Assembly: GCA_037953745.1 (NCBI GenBank)
Contig: JBAKBP010006570.1
Location: 1 to 64,000 of the forward strand
Reading direction: 5' to 3'
DNA length: 64,000 bases
Source: Lithodes maja
Lineage: Eukaryota; Arthropoda; Malacostraca; Decapoda; Lithodidae
The translations under genes were made by a program, and so were the position numbers. A model generated the notes under the pieces. That model was not told the DNA's origin, searched no databases, and worked only from the letters and a program-made list of their open reading frames with translations. Of this stretch, positions 19,990-31,735 are shown one piece after another (positions within the stretch are counted from its first letter, which is position 1; each line of letters starts with the position of its first letter).

Positions 19990-21021
19990 TTAGTTTTTTG
20001 ATGGTGGTGGTGGTGGTGGTGGTGGACGCTTAGCCGGCTGGCCGGCGTTGGCAGAAGACGGGCCCTGACCTGGTTTGTTATAGCCTTGTCCTTTCTGACC
20101 TGTAAACTTACCCTGTCTATACCTGTACTGACCTTGGGGGGAAGAGGACTTAGGTAGGTGAAAGGGCTTGGATCCCCCCGGCTGCGCTTTTGCGACTGGC
20201 TTGGGTTTGGGAAAGTTAAAGGCAGATTTCTTAGAAGGGGTGGGACTATGTTTAAAGGCCTGAGCCATATTAAAATCAGTTCTCCACACATCTGGGGACA
20301 TTAAAGAGGGAGTTAGCACTGGTGACATGACCACCTGATTCGCAATTTGATCAGGAAGTTTTCTTACCAGGGACATCCTGAGATCTTGTCTCGCTCGTAC
20401 CGCCTCAAGCAAGGCTGTGCGGATATCACCCAACGACTGAATCGACGTCTGAAGGAGCAATCGCCGAGACAGTTCAATCGATCTTCTGGCATCCGTGTCT
20501 GCGATTGCCTGAGTAGACCGTAGCATTGATTTTGCCACCTGGTGCGTCACAATGTATTGGGAGAAAAGTCTATACGCTTTCCCCCGTAGCCTAAATTCCC
20601 GGTCTAGGTGAGTTGGGGAAGGTGTAGTGAAAGGGTCCTTGAGTTCACATAGATTGATTTTGGGGGCAGCTGAGAAAGCAAACAAAGCAGATGGGACTCC
20701 GCCAGCAGAACACACTGGCATAGAGAACCAAGAATGACTATCCTGAGGAATTTGGTGGGAAGATTTCAAGGTGAAGGTGGTCGCAAAGTTCTGAGCCTCC
20801 GTCTCCCATTCCACCCAAGGTCCCGGGCCCAACTGCCCCACCTTCAACACTGGATTAGCGGCTGTGTCTGTGACAGTTTGCAAATCTAATTCTGGAGTGA
20901 GAGCTGACAGTGTTTTTATGTCATTAAAACCATCATGCTTGGACCAGTCAGAAAACAGCTTTGAAGCTGAGGCAGGGGGCAGGGCAGGTGTAGCAGTATA
21001 TACAAAATAGTCCTGGTGATA
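19990..21021 (-). pseudogene. DIRS-1 Gag, C-terminal part
   Basis: Continuation of the Gag frame after the solo LTR at 21,026-24,115. It reads FSDWSKHDGFNDIKTLSAL, VLKVGQLGPGPWVEWETEAQ, then helices around RRSIELSRRLLLQTSIQSL and RKLPDQIANQVV. It ends in a basic, Gln/Gly/Pro-rich tail with a run of nine Pro at the C-terminus. The same blocks occur in order in the second DIRS copy at 63.5-64 kb, which supports the join. It is the structural protein of the element particle. Confidence 0.85.
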
Positions 21022-21050
21022 ATAGTGTTATGACTGGGGTTCAAATATAT

Positions 21051-21992
21051 CTATCTATCTATCTATTGCCTGACGCCGTGATCCCCGAAGGGGTGGCCAC
21101 GAACGAACCGCCCCCATGCACCTCTGTCCCCAGTCAGTCGACGCCCCTCCCCCCAACCAGCACCGCCTTCATTCATGTAGTTCCTCACTCCATCCTTCCA
21201 CCTCATATTCGGTCTACCTCTCCCCCTCTGTCCCTCCACCTCGCTCTCGTACACCCTCTTAGTCATTCTCTCGCTTTCCATACGTTCCATATGGCCGAAC
21301 CATCTCAAGTTGTTCCTTTTCACACTTTCCAGCACATCTACCTCCACACCACACCTCCTTCTTACTTCCTCATTAGTCTGTCTATCCCTCCATGTAATTC
21401 CGCACGCACTCCTTAAGTAATTCATTTCCACTGCTCTCACTCTTGGTCTGAGTCTCTCAACCAACGTCCATGCTTCGCTTCCGTAAGTCAGTGTCGGGAT
21501 TACCACACTGTCATGCAAGGACTTCTTCACTTCCATACTGACCACCCTATTTCTTGTTACTGCTTTTAGCGTTCCTACAACCCTCTTCCCCTGTTGTACC
21601 CTCTCCCGCACCTCTTCATCCATAGTCCCATCTTTACTCAACACACTGCCCAGATACTTAAAAGAGTTGACGATCTCCATAGCCTGACCGTTCAGCTTCA
21701 CCTCACACTCTGTGACTTCACCCCTTTCGAAGACCATAACCTTGCTCTTCCCCGTATTTACCTTCAATTCCGTTTTTCGCACACTGTTCCAAACTCATTT
21801 ACCAGACCCTGCAACTCCCATTCATTATCACTCATCAGAACTGTATCATCCGCAAACAGCAGTATAGGTAGCTTCCACTCAATTCCCTCCCTTTTCAGCG
21901 ATACACCAACATCCACTGCTCTTGATAGTATTTCTTTCATAACTCCATCCATATATACAGTAAACAACCACGGGGACATCACACACCCCTGT
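21051..21992 (-). mobile_element. 5'-truncated RTE-like LINE, copy 2
   Basis: The copy is flanked by TTCAAATATAT (21,040-21,050 and 21,993-22,003) and begins on the plus strand with the (CTAT)n tail. It keeps the ORF from GCVMSPWLFTVYMDG to the C-terminus. A single-base deletion at about 21,773 shifts the frame just after CEKRN, so it reads as two frames (21,997-21,764 and 21,782-21,063). It is otherwise nearly identical to the other copies. Confidence 0.9.
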
Positions 21993-23744
21993 TTCAAATA
22001 TATCAGGGGCTCTTATTCATTGGACTAGTAATGGCATAAATGTTACAACGGAAAGCGCTAGCTCCAACCTCTGATGTATATCCCCAGTGAACAAAGAACA
22101 CAAATACTCTACAGAGTTCTATATGCAATAATAGGCTATCAAACTCTCAATAAATGTGCATCTACTCTAGGCTTAATGTTATGTGAAAACAGCCTATTAC
22201 TACCTATAACCGAAGGTGCTTGGTTATGGTATGCAAAGTAAGGTGGTAAGAGAAGTTACAGCTTACGTTACTTTAATCAATAAATGTCAGGCACTCCTGC
22301 ATGAAAGAAAGTGCACTAAAGTCCTTCAACACTAACAAGGAATCTTCTTTAAATGTTAGATGCTATAAAGATGCTCGCATCGGAAATGGAACCCAAAAAG
22401 GCAGGCAGTGGAACATTGCTCGTGCAGGCTATGCACACAAAAAGGCAGAATATATAATGCCGTCGGAGCCAAGAATATCCTAAACACTACAACACTAATA
22501 ATAATCGCCACGACAATGCAGTATTCCTATCAACAAAAAGAGCCTAAGTCGTTTGTGTCTCAATACATCAAACTAGGCTGCGACATGCTTGTGTAATCAT
22601 AAATGGGTATGCATAAAAAGAGTAATTAGGTTAATATACTTAATGTCTACTGTGACTGATAAAGTCTAGCTAGAGTCAATGATACGAGATACTGGTGCGC
22701 ATGGCATGCTGCATAGCCTAGTGCAAATCTCAAGTCTGTGCGTCAAATATTACGTTATAATGAAGGGTAGCTCTCTTGAGAAACCTTAATACCGAAGTAT
22801 TAAGCGTTCTCCTGGCGTACCTCAAAGACAAACAATCGAGACTAGAACAGTGCAGAATGGTATAGGCAAAAAACCCTCATTCGTGCATGCTCTACTCTCA
22901 ATGGCACACAGACTAGAATTTACTCAATCAACTCCAGTTCTCAGGTATGTCGTGCCACTTTTTAACTGAAGCCAGCACTCATAGGAAACAATACCTATAA
23001 TATCAGACTCCTAGTCTAGCATTATCTAATCCAGCAGAACACTAATAACTAAAGGAAGCAGTACTAAACAATATAAATGCCAACCAATGCTTCGTGATCC
23101 ACTTATCTTAACAACTAACATACATAGGCTATATCAGACCTTAACACACAATACAACTGGCCAGCATGAAGCTGATTTTGCAGAGTTAACCAGAGGGGGT
23201 ATAATATTAATAAAAGGTGGTGAAAGATATGGGAAATGAGAGAGATAGGCAGAGGAAAAGATTCTCAGGTACGGAGCGGGGACAGATAGCAAGGGAAAAA
23301 AGATGGGTGTGTTCTAGAAACCAGATCTAAGGGAGAGAGTGGCGAGGAACTGTATATATACTCGCACTAGCTCGAGCTGCGTGGGAAAAAAGCGGTTACA
23401 AGTCATCTAACCACTAGCAAAGCTTGCAGCATGGTAAGGGCCTCTCTCCACCAACCCCCGCGAGGCAGCCAGCCGTGACGTCATCGAGCGGGACAAAAAA
23501 CACTGCGCGCCCCCTCTCACTCTGTTCTACTCTCTCTCTCTCTCCCAGATCCCATCATTACTAGTTAATGATAAAACATATACTTTACAATTAAATATAT
23601 AAAGCCTTGACATGGGTGAAAACAAAGAGCCTTTCTGGACTGCCCATGACACGAGCTTTCATATGAAATAAAGCACACTCTAATTATTATGTTCCTTCCA
23701 ACAACCAACTATACTCCTAAAATCGATTAATGAAATTTACAAAC

Positions 23745-23820
23745 ACATGTGGCAGTCCGTGGATTCGAATCCAGGATGCTCACACCGAAAATCAACACCT
23801 TATGCATCGCACCACGAAGA
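23745..23820 (-). other. tRNA-like (SINE head?) segment
   Basis: On the minus strand GTGGTGCGATGCATAAGG (23,799-23,816, A-box-like) is followed about 30 bases later by GGATTCGAATCC (23,761-23,772, B-box-like). The spacing suits a tRNA-derived polymerase III promoter. The acceptor stem does not pair convincingly, so I call it a tRNA-derived repeat and not a tRNA gene. Confidence 0.35.
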
Positions 23821-24119
23821 CAGTTAAAGAATGGTGGACACTGCCTACGATTTATTATGCAACTTCGAATCCTGCATATCAATCTAAGCATGTACACACA
23901 TCCCAACTGCAACTCACATAGGCTATGCATATGTGAATGGAAAGAGCAATTAATGGGGCCTTAACCACTAGGGAAGTCCTCTCGATAAATTACCCCTGAA
24001 CCAATATCAATTATTATGTTAATACATAAACTGTAGCCCCGTCCACTGCCCTGGCGATCCTAGTGAGTCACTGTAGGACAAGCCATGCGGTTCTAACGGA
24101 GTGGTCAACGTCACAATAG

Positions 24120-25711
24120 TTAGGAATGGCCTTAACATTAACATCTAGTACATTCCCCAAAATATCCAAGGCTCGTAACTTTTTAGATTTATTGCCTTGG
24201 ATTACCCACTCTCGTGGCACTGGAAGTTCCCCTGACAAGGTGGGCTGTGCGACCTCTGGTTTAGTGGGGATCAATTGAACCCATGATTCGTCGGGACCGT
24301 ATAATAGGGGCATCGCTACCTTTCTTAACGGAGCTTTATCTAAAGGGGGCGGATTCACATCCGTTACCATCCTTACACTAGAAGTAGTCAGTGCCGCCGA
24401 AGCAGGCCTAGCGAGCACAGATGGTGATATAGAGGGAGGGTGAGGAATCTTAGCTAAGGCAATGGAAGTCATCAGAGGTCGAACATTGGAACTTGTCATG
24501 GAAGCTCCCAGGTCTACTGTAGGAGTCTCCGGCTGTTGGCCAAAATTTTTAGTTAGAGCATTAACCAATAACCCATCTATTTCCTCTGCCGTGACAAATT
24601 TAGTTGATGACGAACTCAGCGGTGAATCAGTCCGATCCTGTGCGTCGTCTAAAACTGAACCCGACTCTTGCACCTCCATGTCCGAGATTATAGATACCTC
24701 GTCTTTGTCATCTGGCTCCCCGTGAGAGGATTCCGCCGAAGCCGGAATCCCGTCGTGTTGCCAAGTCAGGCCTGGTATGGATGATGGGATCGCCGCATCC
24801 CGGTGGACCTCAGCCACTGTTTGTGTATCTTGAGCCAGACGTGGGCTTTTAGTCCCTGGTCGAGAATACCGCCATACCCCCAGGCCGTGGCCTGCACTCC
24901 CTTGGGAGTCTGTTGACTCTTCTAAAGGACGATCACTGTCCACCGAACTCTCCAATTCTAAGGTTAGAATGCTAATTGGTAAACTGTCCGCTGATGCTGA
25001 CACTACACTCGCCTCATTAGACTGAATACTAGCTATGTCGGGAGTAGAGGCATGACGAGAGGCACTAGACTCCGGTGAACGCCGGGAGGCCTTTCGTTCA
25101 TGCGAATCTTTTCTGGAGGATTTGTGGCTTCGGTGCGACCTAGAACTGCCTTTGGACTTTGTAGATTTCTCACTAAAATCACTTGTGGACCCCTCTGTCT
25201 TGTTCTTCTTACTCGCCGGCGAAGAAGAGAGACTAGGCGGCTGCTGTCTAAGAGGTGACCTGGACCGCGTCCGTGATGAGGCTGCCACCGGGGGCGTAGG
25301 TTCTCGCGGTCTCTTAGATGTGCCTGGGGCTGGAGCAAGAGTAATACCCTGTCCAGTCTCTGCCGACTTTCGTACAGTTACTCTAGAGGGACGTTTAATA
25401 GGGGGGTGCTCAATTAGTAACTTATCCCAAAGGGCTACGTTATCGCATTGAAGTGACTTATGAGCCACTGTGGTAGTATAAGAGGTCATCTGCTGCCTAA
25501 CCTCCCGTAAAGCGACCGCCGCGGTCTTATCATTGTCTAGCAAAACTTTATGGCTTAACTGAGAGCAAAAGGTACAGTTCCGCATAACCCACAGACCCCT
25601 TGAGCGGTCGAGACATTTAACACATTTAATGCAAAGGGTGTGTGCAAAGATAGGGATACCTGAACAGGAGGGCGTAATGCACAAAGCAAAGACAGGGGCA
25701 AAGGTAGCCAT
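24120..25711 (-). pseudogene. DIRS-1 Gag, N-terminal part
   Basis: The frame starts with Met at 25,711 (MATFAPVFALC); the same start is conserved in DIRS copy 2. A cysteine-rich N-terminus follows (TLCIKCVKCLDRSRGLW, NCTFCSQL), which looks metal-binding. Next are a Ser/Arg/Lys-rich low-complexity region (ASSRTRSRSPLR, SRSHRSHKSSRKDSHERKAS), an acidic region (DDKDEVSIISDMEVQESGS) and a conserved block VAMPLLYGPDESWVQL. The frame is open up to the solo LTR; the last residues after NYC in the open frame are LTR-derived. The whole Gag would be about 880 residues. Confidence 0.85.
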
Positions 25712-26543
25712 GACAGAGACTGGTGGGAAACTTACTCCAGGTTCTCTATAGACCCGCCGGGACCCAGCTCTGGAAAAAGAGAAAATTTCCAGGAATTAAT
25801 GCTCATAAGGTTAACCCAACATGTTCGCACACAAGTGTTAAATAACCCGCCGGGTAACGAGATGCAATACTCAACGACTACTGCTCGCTACGCGGTGGGG
25901 TTCCTAAGTAAAGATTTCAGAATATCTTAACCTGTCCAAAAGATTTATGAATACCCTCTGACATGGTATAAAAACCAGCATGGCATTTATAACTGATTTA
26001 GTCTTCTCGGTGGTGGTTGTTTCCAGATTTCATTTGGAAAAAACACCCCTAAAAAAAGACTCCGGCCCCCGTATTATCTCGCAGATCAAAACCGGGAAGC
26101 CTGACAAAATACGAGATCTGACTTCTCCCGAAGTGTCTTTTAGATCGCCGTATATTGAAGGCGGCGATACAAAACGTATCCCTCAATTGTCTGGTCAACT
26201 ATACTGAATTGCCAATTCGTTATTCCCACCCTTCCAAGGAGCACCCGCCGGGTGTGAAATTAAAAACGTTAACCCCAATTGTGCCCTAAATTGCCGTATG
26301 TTGAAGGCGGCGATACAAAAAGCATCCCTCAATTGTCTGGTCAACTAAACTGAATTTTTCAAATTCGTCCATCCCACCCTTCCAAGGTGCACCCGCCGGG
26401 TGTGATTAAAAGTTTATAACGTTAACCCCAATTGTACCTATCCCCACTTCTTTGTAAAAGATCGCCGGGGAGGAAAACCAAACAACAACAGATAGCTTTC
26501 ACTGGCTTTGCAAAACCGGGGAAAAACAACACACAACACGTGT
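25712..26543 (-). promoter_or_regulatory. DIRS-1 leader, repeat-bearing part
   Basis: Untranslated region between the Gag start and the nested LINE. It contains two diverged units of about 130-150 bp (roughly 26,140-26,275 and 26,285-26,430). Each carries a hairpin-forming pair GCCG...CGGCGAT, the phrase CCCTCAATTGTCTGGTCAAC, and the dyad CACCCGCCGGGTG or a close variant. Similar units occur in the leader of DIRS copy 2 at 61,090-61,460. The LINE 5' junction is at 26,543. The function is unknown. Confidence 0.55.
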
Positions 26544-28805
26544 GTTGTGTTGTGGATACAAAAGAAGTGGGTGAGGAGAGCGGGAGGGAGGCGAGAGGAG
26601 GGTGGAATGGTGAGGAGGGTGGAGAGGTTGCAGGAGGAGGAAGTCAGGGAGGAGTACAGGAGAGCAGTGGAAAGACGACTAGGTGGGTTCGACCTGGAAG
26701 TTATGGAGGAAGTGGAGGAGATGAGCAAGGTGTTTAAGGATAAGATCTGTGCAGCATGTGAGGAGGTGTGTGGAGTGAGGAGAAGAGGGAGGGGAGTGAA
26801 AGGTACAGCATGGTGGACAGAAGAGGTAAGAATAGCTGTGGAAGAAAAGAAGAAAGCATATAGAGAGTGGTTGGGTAGTAGAGGGAATGAAGATTCCGAG
26901 AGACAGAAACGAGCGAGGTACGTGGAGAGTAAGAGGGTGGTGAAGAGAGTAGTGAAGGAAAGTAAGAGAAGAGTAGATGAGGAATTTGGAAGGAATCTGA
27001 GTGTAAAATGGAGGGAGAGTAAGAAACTGTTCTGGAAAGAAGTCAAGAAAGTTAGGGAAGGTAGCAAGGGAAACAGTAAGGGTGTGAAAGATAAGAATGG
27101 GAGAATGCTAGCCGAGAAGCAAGAGAGAGTCGAAAGATGGAGGGAGTACTTCAGTGAGTTGCTAAATGAAAGGAATGAAGAGCCAGCAAACATAGCTGGA
27201 TATGGTATGGGAGGGAGAAGAAGAGAAGTAGTGGAGGAGGAGGTGGGGATCAGGAGGTCAGAAGTGTGGGAAGCCATGAAAAGAGTGAAGTTGGGGAAAG
27301 CACCAGGAACAGATGGAGTGTGTGGGGAAATGTTGAGGTATGGTGGTGAGATAGTGATAGAATGGGTATGGAAAATGTGCAAACTAGCATGGGAGAAGGG
27401 GAGTGCACCCGATGACTGGAAGACTGGCATAATAGTCCCCCTATATAAGGGCAAAGGGGAAAGAGGAGTGTGTGGTAACCACCGAGGAATATGTCTTCTA
27501 AGCGTAGTAGGGAAGGTATACAGTAGGGTAGTGATTGAGAGAGTGAGAGTGAGAACGGAGAAATGGATAGGCGACGAGCAGGGAGGCTTTAGGAAGGGAA
27601 GAGGATGTGTAGATCAGATTTTTACCCTGAATTGTGTTGTGGAGAAGTATCTGGAGAAGAAACAAAAGGTGTATGTTGCCTTTATGGACTTGGAGAAGGC
27701 CTATGACAGAGTGGATAGAGAAGGTTTGTGGAAAGTACTTAGAATATACGGAGTAGAGGGCAAGTTGCTGAAAGCAGTGAAGAGCATGTATGAGGGTGCA
27801 AAGGCGGCAGTACGTGTGGAGAGTGAGCAGAGCGAGTTCTTTGACCTGAATGTTGGTTTGAAACAGGGGTGTGTGATGTCCCCGTGGTTGTTTACTGTAT
27901 ATATGGATGGAGTTATGAAAGAAATACTATCAAGAGCAGTGGATGTTGGTGTATCGCTGAAAAGGGAGGGAATTGAGTGGAAGCTACCTATACTGCTGTT
28001 TGCGGATGATACAGTTCTGATGAGTGATAATGAATGGGAGTTGCAGGGTCTGGTAAATGAGTTTGGAACAGTGTGCGAAAAACGGAATTTGAAGGTAAAT
28101 ACGGGGAAGAGAAAGGTTATGGTCTTCGAAAGGGGTGAAGTCACAGAGTGTGAGGTGAAGCTGAACGGTCAGGCTATGGAGATCGTCAAATCTTTTAAGT
28201 ATCTGGGCAGTGTGTTGAGTAAAGATGGGACTATGGATGAAGAGGTGCGGGAGAGGGTACAACAGGGGAAGAGGGTTGTAGGAACGCTAAAAGCAGTAAC
28301 AAGAAATAGGGTGGTCAGTATGGAAGTGAAGAAGTCCTTGCATGACAGTGTGGTAATCCCGACACTGACTTACGGAAGCGAAGCATGGACGTTGGTTGAG
28401 AGACTCAGACCAAGAGTGAGAGCAGTGGAAATGAATTACTTAAGGAGTGCGTGCGGAATTACATGGAGGGATAGACAGACTAATGAGGAAGTAAGAAGGA
28501 GGTGTGGTGTGGAGGTAGATGTGCTGGAAAGTGTGAAAAGGAACAACTTGAGATGGTTCGGCCATATGGAACGTATGGAAAGCGAGAGAATGACTAAGAG
28601 GGTGTACGAGAGCGAGGTGGAGGGACAGAGGGGGAGAGGTAGACCGAATATGAGGTGGAAGGATGGAGTGAGGAACTACATGAATGAAGGCGGTGCTGGT
28701 TGGGGGGAGGGGCGTCGACTGACTGGGGACAGAGGTGCATGGGGGCGGTTCGTTCGTGGCCACCCCTTCGGGGATCACGGCGTCAGGCAATAGATAGATA
28801 GATAG
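26544..28805 (+). mobile_element. RTE-like LINE, longest copy (copy 3)
   Basis: Flanked by the 9-bp duplication AACACGTGT (26,535-26,543 and 28,806-28,814). The ORF is open from the 5' junction to 28,793, about 750 residues; the nominal Met at 26,508 lies in the DIRS leader. It contains a long charged N-terminal region (RRVERLQEEEVREEYRRAVE), then RT: LGKAPGTDGVCGEMLRYGG, IIVPLYKGKGERGVCGNHRG, FMDLEKAYDRVDREG, GLKQGCVMSPWLF, FADDTVLMSDN, and a C-terminal domain (RWFGHMERMESERMTKRVYE). The 3' end is (TAGA)n. No endonuclease is present, so it is 5'-truncated relative to a full RTE element although the RT frame is intact. Confidence 0.92.
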
Positions 28806-29769
28806 AACACGTGTCCGCCTGAACACTGTTTTAGGTGGGTACAGTCATCCCGCCGGGATTTCATATGGAGTCTGATACAGGCTCCACCACAGAGACGCAG
28901 TCCTGGAGAGCCACAAACACCCACTCGCCGGGGAAACAAGCCTGTTTTTAAAACCATGCGTGGTCAAAACTCGGCCACCAGCCGGGTTTTTCACGGTGTA
29001 ACCGAGAAAAAACCCGCCGGAAAAGGCAACCCACCCCACCCAGATACCAACTGAACGCATCACAAGACCGACGAGTTAGCCAAAACACAACTAACCCCGG
29101 GCCCACAAAATAGTCCGTGGAATTAGCCAATACACAACTAACCCAGGACACATAAATAGTCCGTGGAATTAGCCAATACACAACTAAACCAGGACACACA
29201 TGATACAGTAGTACATATTTATAACATAAATCAATAAGACTTGTACATGTGGCAAAGCTACGAGAGGCTGGCTAGGCCTAGGCAGACAGACATAAAAGTA
29301 AACATGTCGTAATATAAACAAAAAGCACTGAATTATATCACAACAGGAACCACCGTCAACACACCACTGTAGCACATACTTCCGGCAAAGGGAAGAACTG
29401 ACTCGGGACCCAGAAAAAACTTCACTAAGTGAAGAAAAATATGCTGGGAACATCAGCAAAACATAAGCTACCTCATCAGAAAGATAAAAGGAAGCAAAAA
29501 TAACGCGTAATGAAAGCCGCCTGCATCACAAAGCTAGCGAACTGTGAAAAAGTTCACATGTCCACAACAGGACCACGAGGGTACACCCGAAATAGATGCC
29601 CCCAAAACACGACCCAAAATACACTGCACTGCGGGCAACCCGCCCAGGACACTCCTGCTACGCATATCCTAACCTTACTCGATACATCCCGGAGTAAACA
29701 AATGAGAAAAACTCACTAGGGACGCAGCAAATGCGGAACCAGCGGAGCGTGGGGAGGCACGTCCGGGTT
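28806..29769 (-). other. DIRS-1 leader, outer part
   Basis: Non-coding sequence homologous to 60,060-61,060 of DIRS copy 2 in inverse orientation (for example AAAGCCGCCTGCATCACAAA). A short direct repeat occurs here (CCGTGGAATTAGCCAATACA twice, near 29,114 and 29,160). Open frames such as 28,948-29,199 are not conserved as protein and look like chance openings. Confidence 0.55.
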
Positions 29770-30095
29770 GGTTGAGCGCAGAGCAGAGAAGGAAGAATGA
29801 CGCCTGAGTCAGCGTCTGGTCAAAGATCCACACAAGTACATCCACGATATTATGGAAAGCTTATTGAATAGTTATTCTTATTTTGTTTTTGTTTTTATTT
29901 TTTACAAAGTTTTTTCGTAGTGAGAACCCAATTCATAATGACTGAGCCATGAGTGAGGTTGCATGCGCTCATGATGAAGGCTCCTCAAATTTTTTATGCT
30001 GTGCGCGGTAGATTCAAACTACGGCGGATGAGTGTTTGAAGAGGGTGCCTTATGTAATTGGCATAATCTCAATGATGGAGGGGCCACTAATAAAT
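29770..30095. repeat. DIRS-1 inverted terminal repeat, 5' side
   Basis: Inverted match to 16,700-17,040. The outer end is ...GGGGCCACTAATAAAT at 30,095, directly followed by the resumed inverted repeat of the DNA transposon (AACTCC). The internal complementary region at 17,147-17,183 carries the complement of this end. Confidence 0.85.
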
Positions 30096-30676
30096 AACTC
30101 CTTTTTTTACGTGTGACGGTTACATAAATTGCAATAACTCGGCAATGAAATGGTCTACAGAGCTCTTTCACCACTCAAAATAAAGCTTAAAGAATTATCT
30201 ATTCAATGGATACAAACACAATAAGATTGGTCAATACCCAAGGTCACAAGAGGTCAAAGTATGACCTTTTCTGATGAGGAACTAAAATTTATGACTTTTC
30301 AAATTTAAATATTTGTGAAAAATAGGTAAATGGATTGAACGTTTAATGCTTTTATATTCTGGTTAGGTACACCATAGGCAAGTTTTTGAAATTAGTTGGA
30401 AAAGTTGATTACGTATTTTAACCCCTTGGCGTCCAGTACAATAATATGAAGTTTGCGAATGATATACCAATAATAGCTATGTATTGGTTATATAATTATG
30501 GTACTACTGAGTCAGCTAAAGTTCTATCAAAACACTCTGTATCACAGTATCACACATTGCATATATATCTTCAAAGCAAATTTCAATTATTTTTTGTCAC
30601 ATTAATGAATGACCTACTTTTGGGGAGAGGGGTGAGCCGGGGATACAGTTGGAAATGTATTCTGTGATGTGACACA

Positions 30677-31735
30677 TTAATGGCCTAGGTTTTGACATCC
30701 TTTCACCTGACATTTGCAGTAAGGGCAGCATTTCATATCTAGTTGTCTGCAGACACAGCGTTTAGTAGAGCAGGAGGTACATTTACAGGGCATTGCAAAG
30801 TCATCCGGTAGCAAGACTTGAAGATGGTCCGGTTGAAGAATGCCATCTTCTTCAATGAAACCAAAGTCTCTGGGATCAAGTTGAGGATTGCTTAGGCAGT
30901 GTAGCTGTAGATATGTCCCAAAGAATGCCCTGAGGACATGACGTTTGACTGATCGGCTAGTGGGAGACAATTCCAAAATGGTCCTTTTGCTGTGGTGGTA
31001 GAGGTAGTACCGTAATTCATCCATTGTTCTGCACGAGGTTCCTCATTTGTACACATTCACAAGGAACTCTTCCACCAAGATGAAGTTAATACAGTTCAAT
31101 TCCTTTCCAAAATCAATCAGATAATGCACCGGATCTGCCTTCAGTGCAGCAGCCTTTGTACCAAATTTACTTGTGGAATCACAACCAGTGAGATGGTGCA
31201 GGGCAACTAAGATTTTGCAAGTATCTGATCCCAACTTATCGCCTAGAACATGAAGGGGTATGTATCTTGTGGTATTACCAACACCAGCACGAATCCACAT
31301 CTCTCGTAGGCCATGTGCCTTCAGAAGCGACCAGTAGTGTAGGGCCAAGATTACTACATCAGTATCATTTGATATAATAACCACTCTCTTAGTCCCATTC
31401 TCAACTGCATGACGAGCATGTGGGATAAGTCTGACGTCGGCCTCTTCAATCATTGTGTCTAGATCAGGTAATGGTGTCTCTTTTCCATTCAAAATAGCCA
31501 GGCATGGTTCAATTTCAGGTGGAAGTCCAATCGAGCTAACAACTGTATCTGTCATCGGTTTTGGCTTGGTTAAGATGCGTTGTCGAATGAGTTTCTGTAG
31601 CTTGGATTTGTTTGCAGATGAGGCTCAGAATGCATCCATTGTGACTGGCAATTGCGTTCCTGTACCTATCCCATATAAATCAATTGGGCTGCAACCACAC
31701 CTTCTAGTTCTTTCGCTGTCCTTCATTGAACCCTA
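30677..31735 (-). pseudogene. Transposon protein, C-terminal part: PIN-like domain and CXC tail
   Basis: Minus-strand frames 31,555-31,043 and 31,024-30,677 belong to one protein end. Upstream at about 31,630 the reading has a TGA in MDAF*ASSANKSKLQ, where related proteins usually have Trp (from memory of the family). The next part reads EEADVRLIPHARHAVENGTK, VVIISNDTDVVILAL and LTGCDSTSKFG. The spaced acidic residues (EEAD, NDTD, GCDS) recall PIN/FEN-type metallo-nucleases. The last part is Cys-rich (MPCKCTSCSTKRCVCRQ, CCPYCKCQVKGCQN), like a CXC/tesmin DNA-binding motif. The two frames differ, so a slip lies near 31,030. Function is inferred from motif style. Confidence 0.65.

Larger units (their letters stand above)
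21026..24115 (+). mobile_element. Second solo LTR (about 2.1 kb plus nested LINE) inside DIRS Gag
   Basis: The ends are TGTTATGACTGGGG and GTCAACGTCACA (TG...CA), with ATAG duplicated at 21,022-21,025 and 24,116-24,119. Skipping it joins the two Gag halves in frame, and the joined region agrees with the undisturbed Gag of DIRS copy 2. It contains no retroviral-type coding. Its terminal sequences resemble those of the solo LTR at 12,893-14,759 (on the minus strand there), so both probably derive from one LTR family. The inner ~2.1 kb is non-coding, with a (CT)n stretch near 23,520-23,550. Confidence 0.85.
16656..30095 (-). mobile_element. DIRS-type tyrosine-recombinase retrotransposon, copy 1
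   Basis: Coding runs on the minus strand: leader (30,095-25,712), Gag (25,711-19,990 with an insertion), RT-RNase H (19,954-18,266), tyrosine recombinase (18,273-17,764), internal complementary region (17,077-17,183) and terminal repeat (16,656 on). It has inverted termini and no integrase or protease, which defines DIRS elements. Both ends abut the disrupted inverted repeat of a DNA transposon with no target duplication, as expected from recombinase-mediated integration of a circle. Nested inside are a solo LTR (21,026-24,115) and two RTE-like copies. Nonsense and deletion lesions make it inactive. Confidence 0.9.

Noticed and set aside
26438..27454. Minus-strand 338-codon hydrophobic-looking frame
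   Set aside because: Antisense of the RTE-like ORF of copy 3; the same shadow appears at 59,272-60,039.
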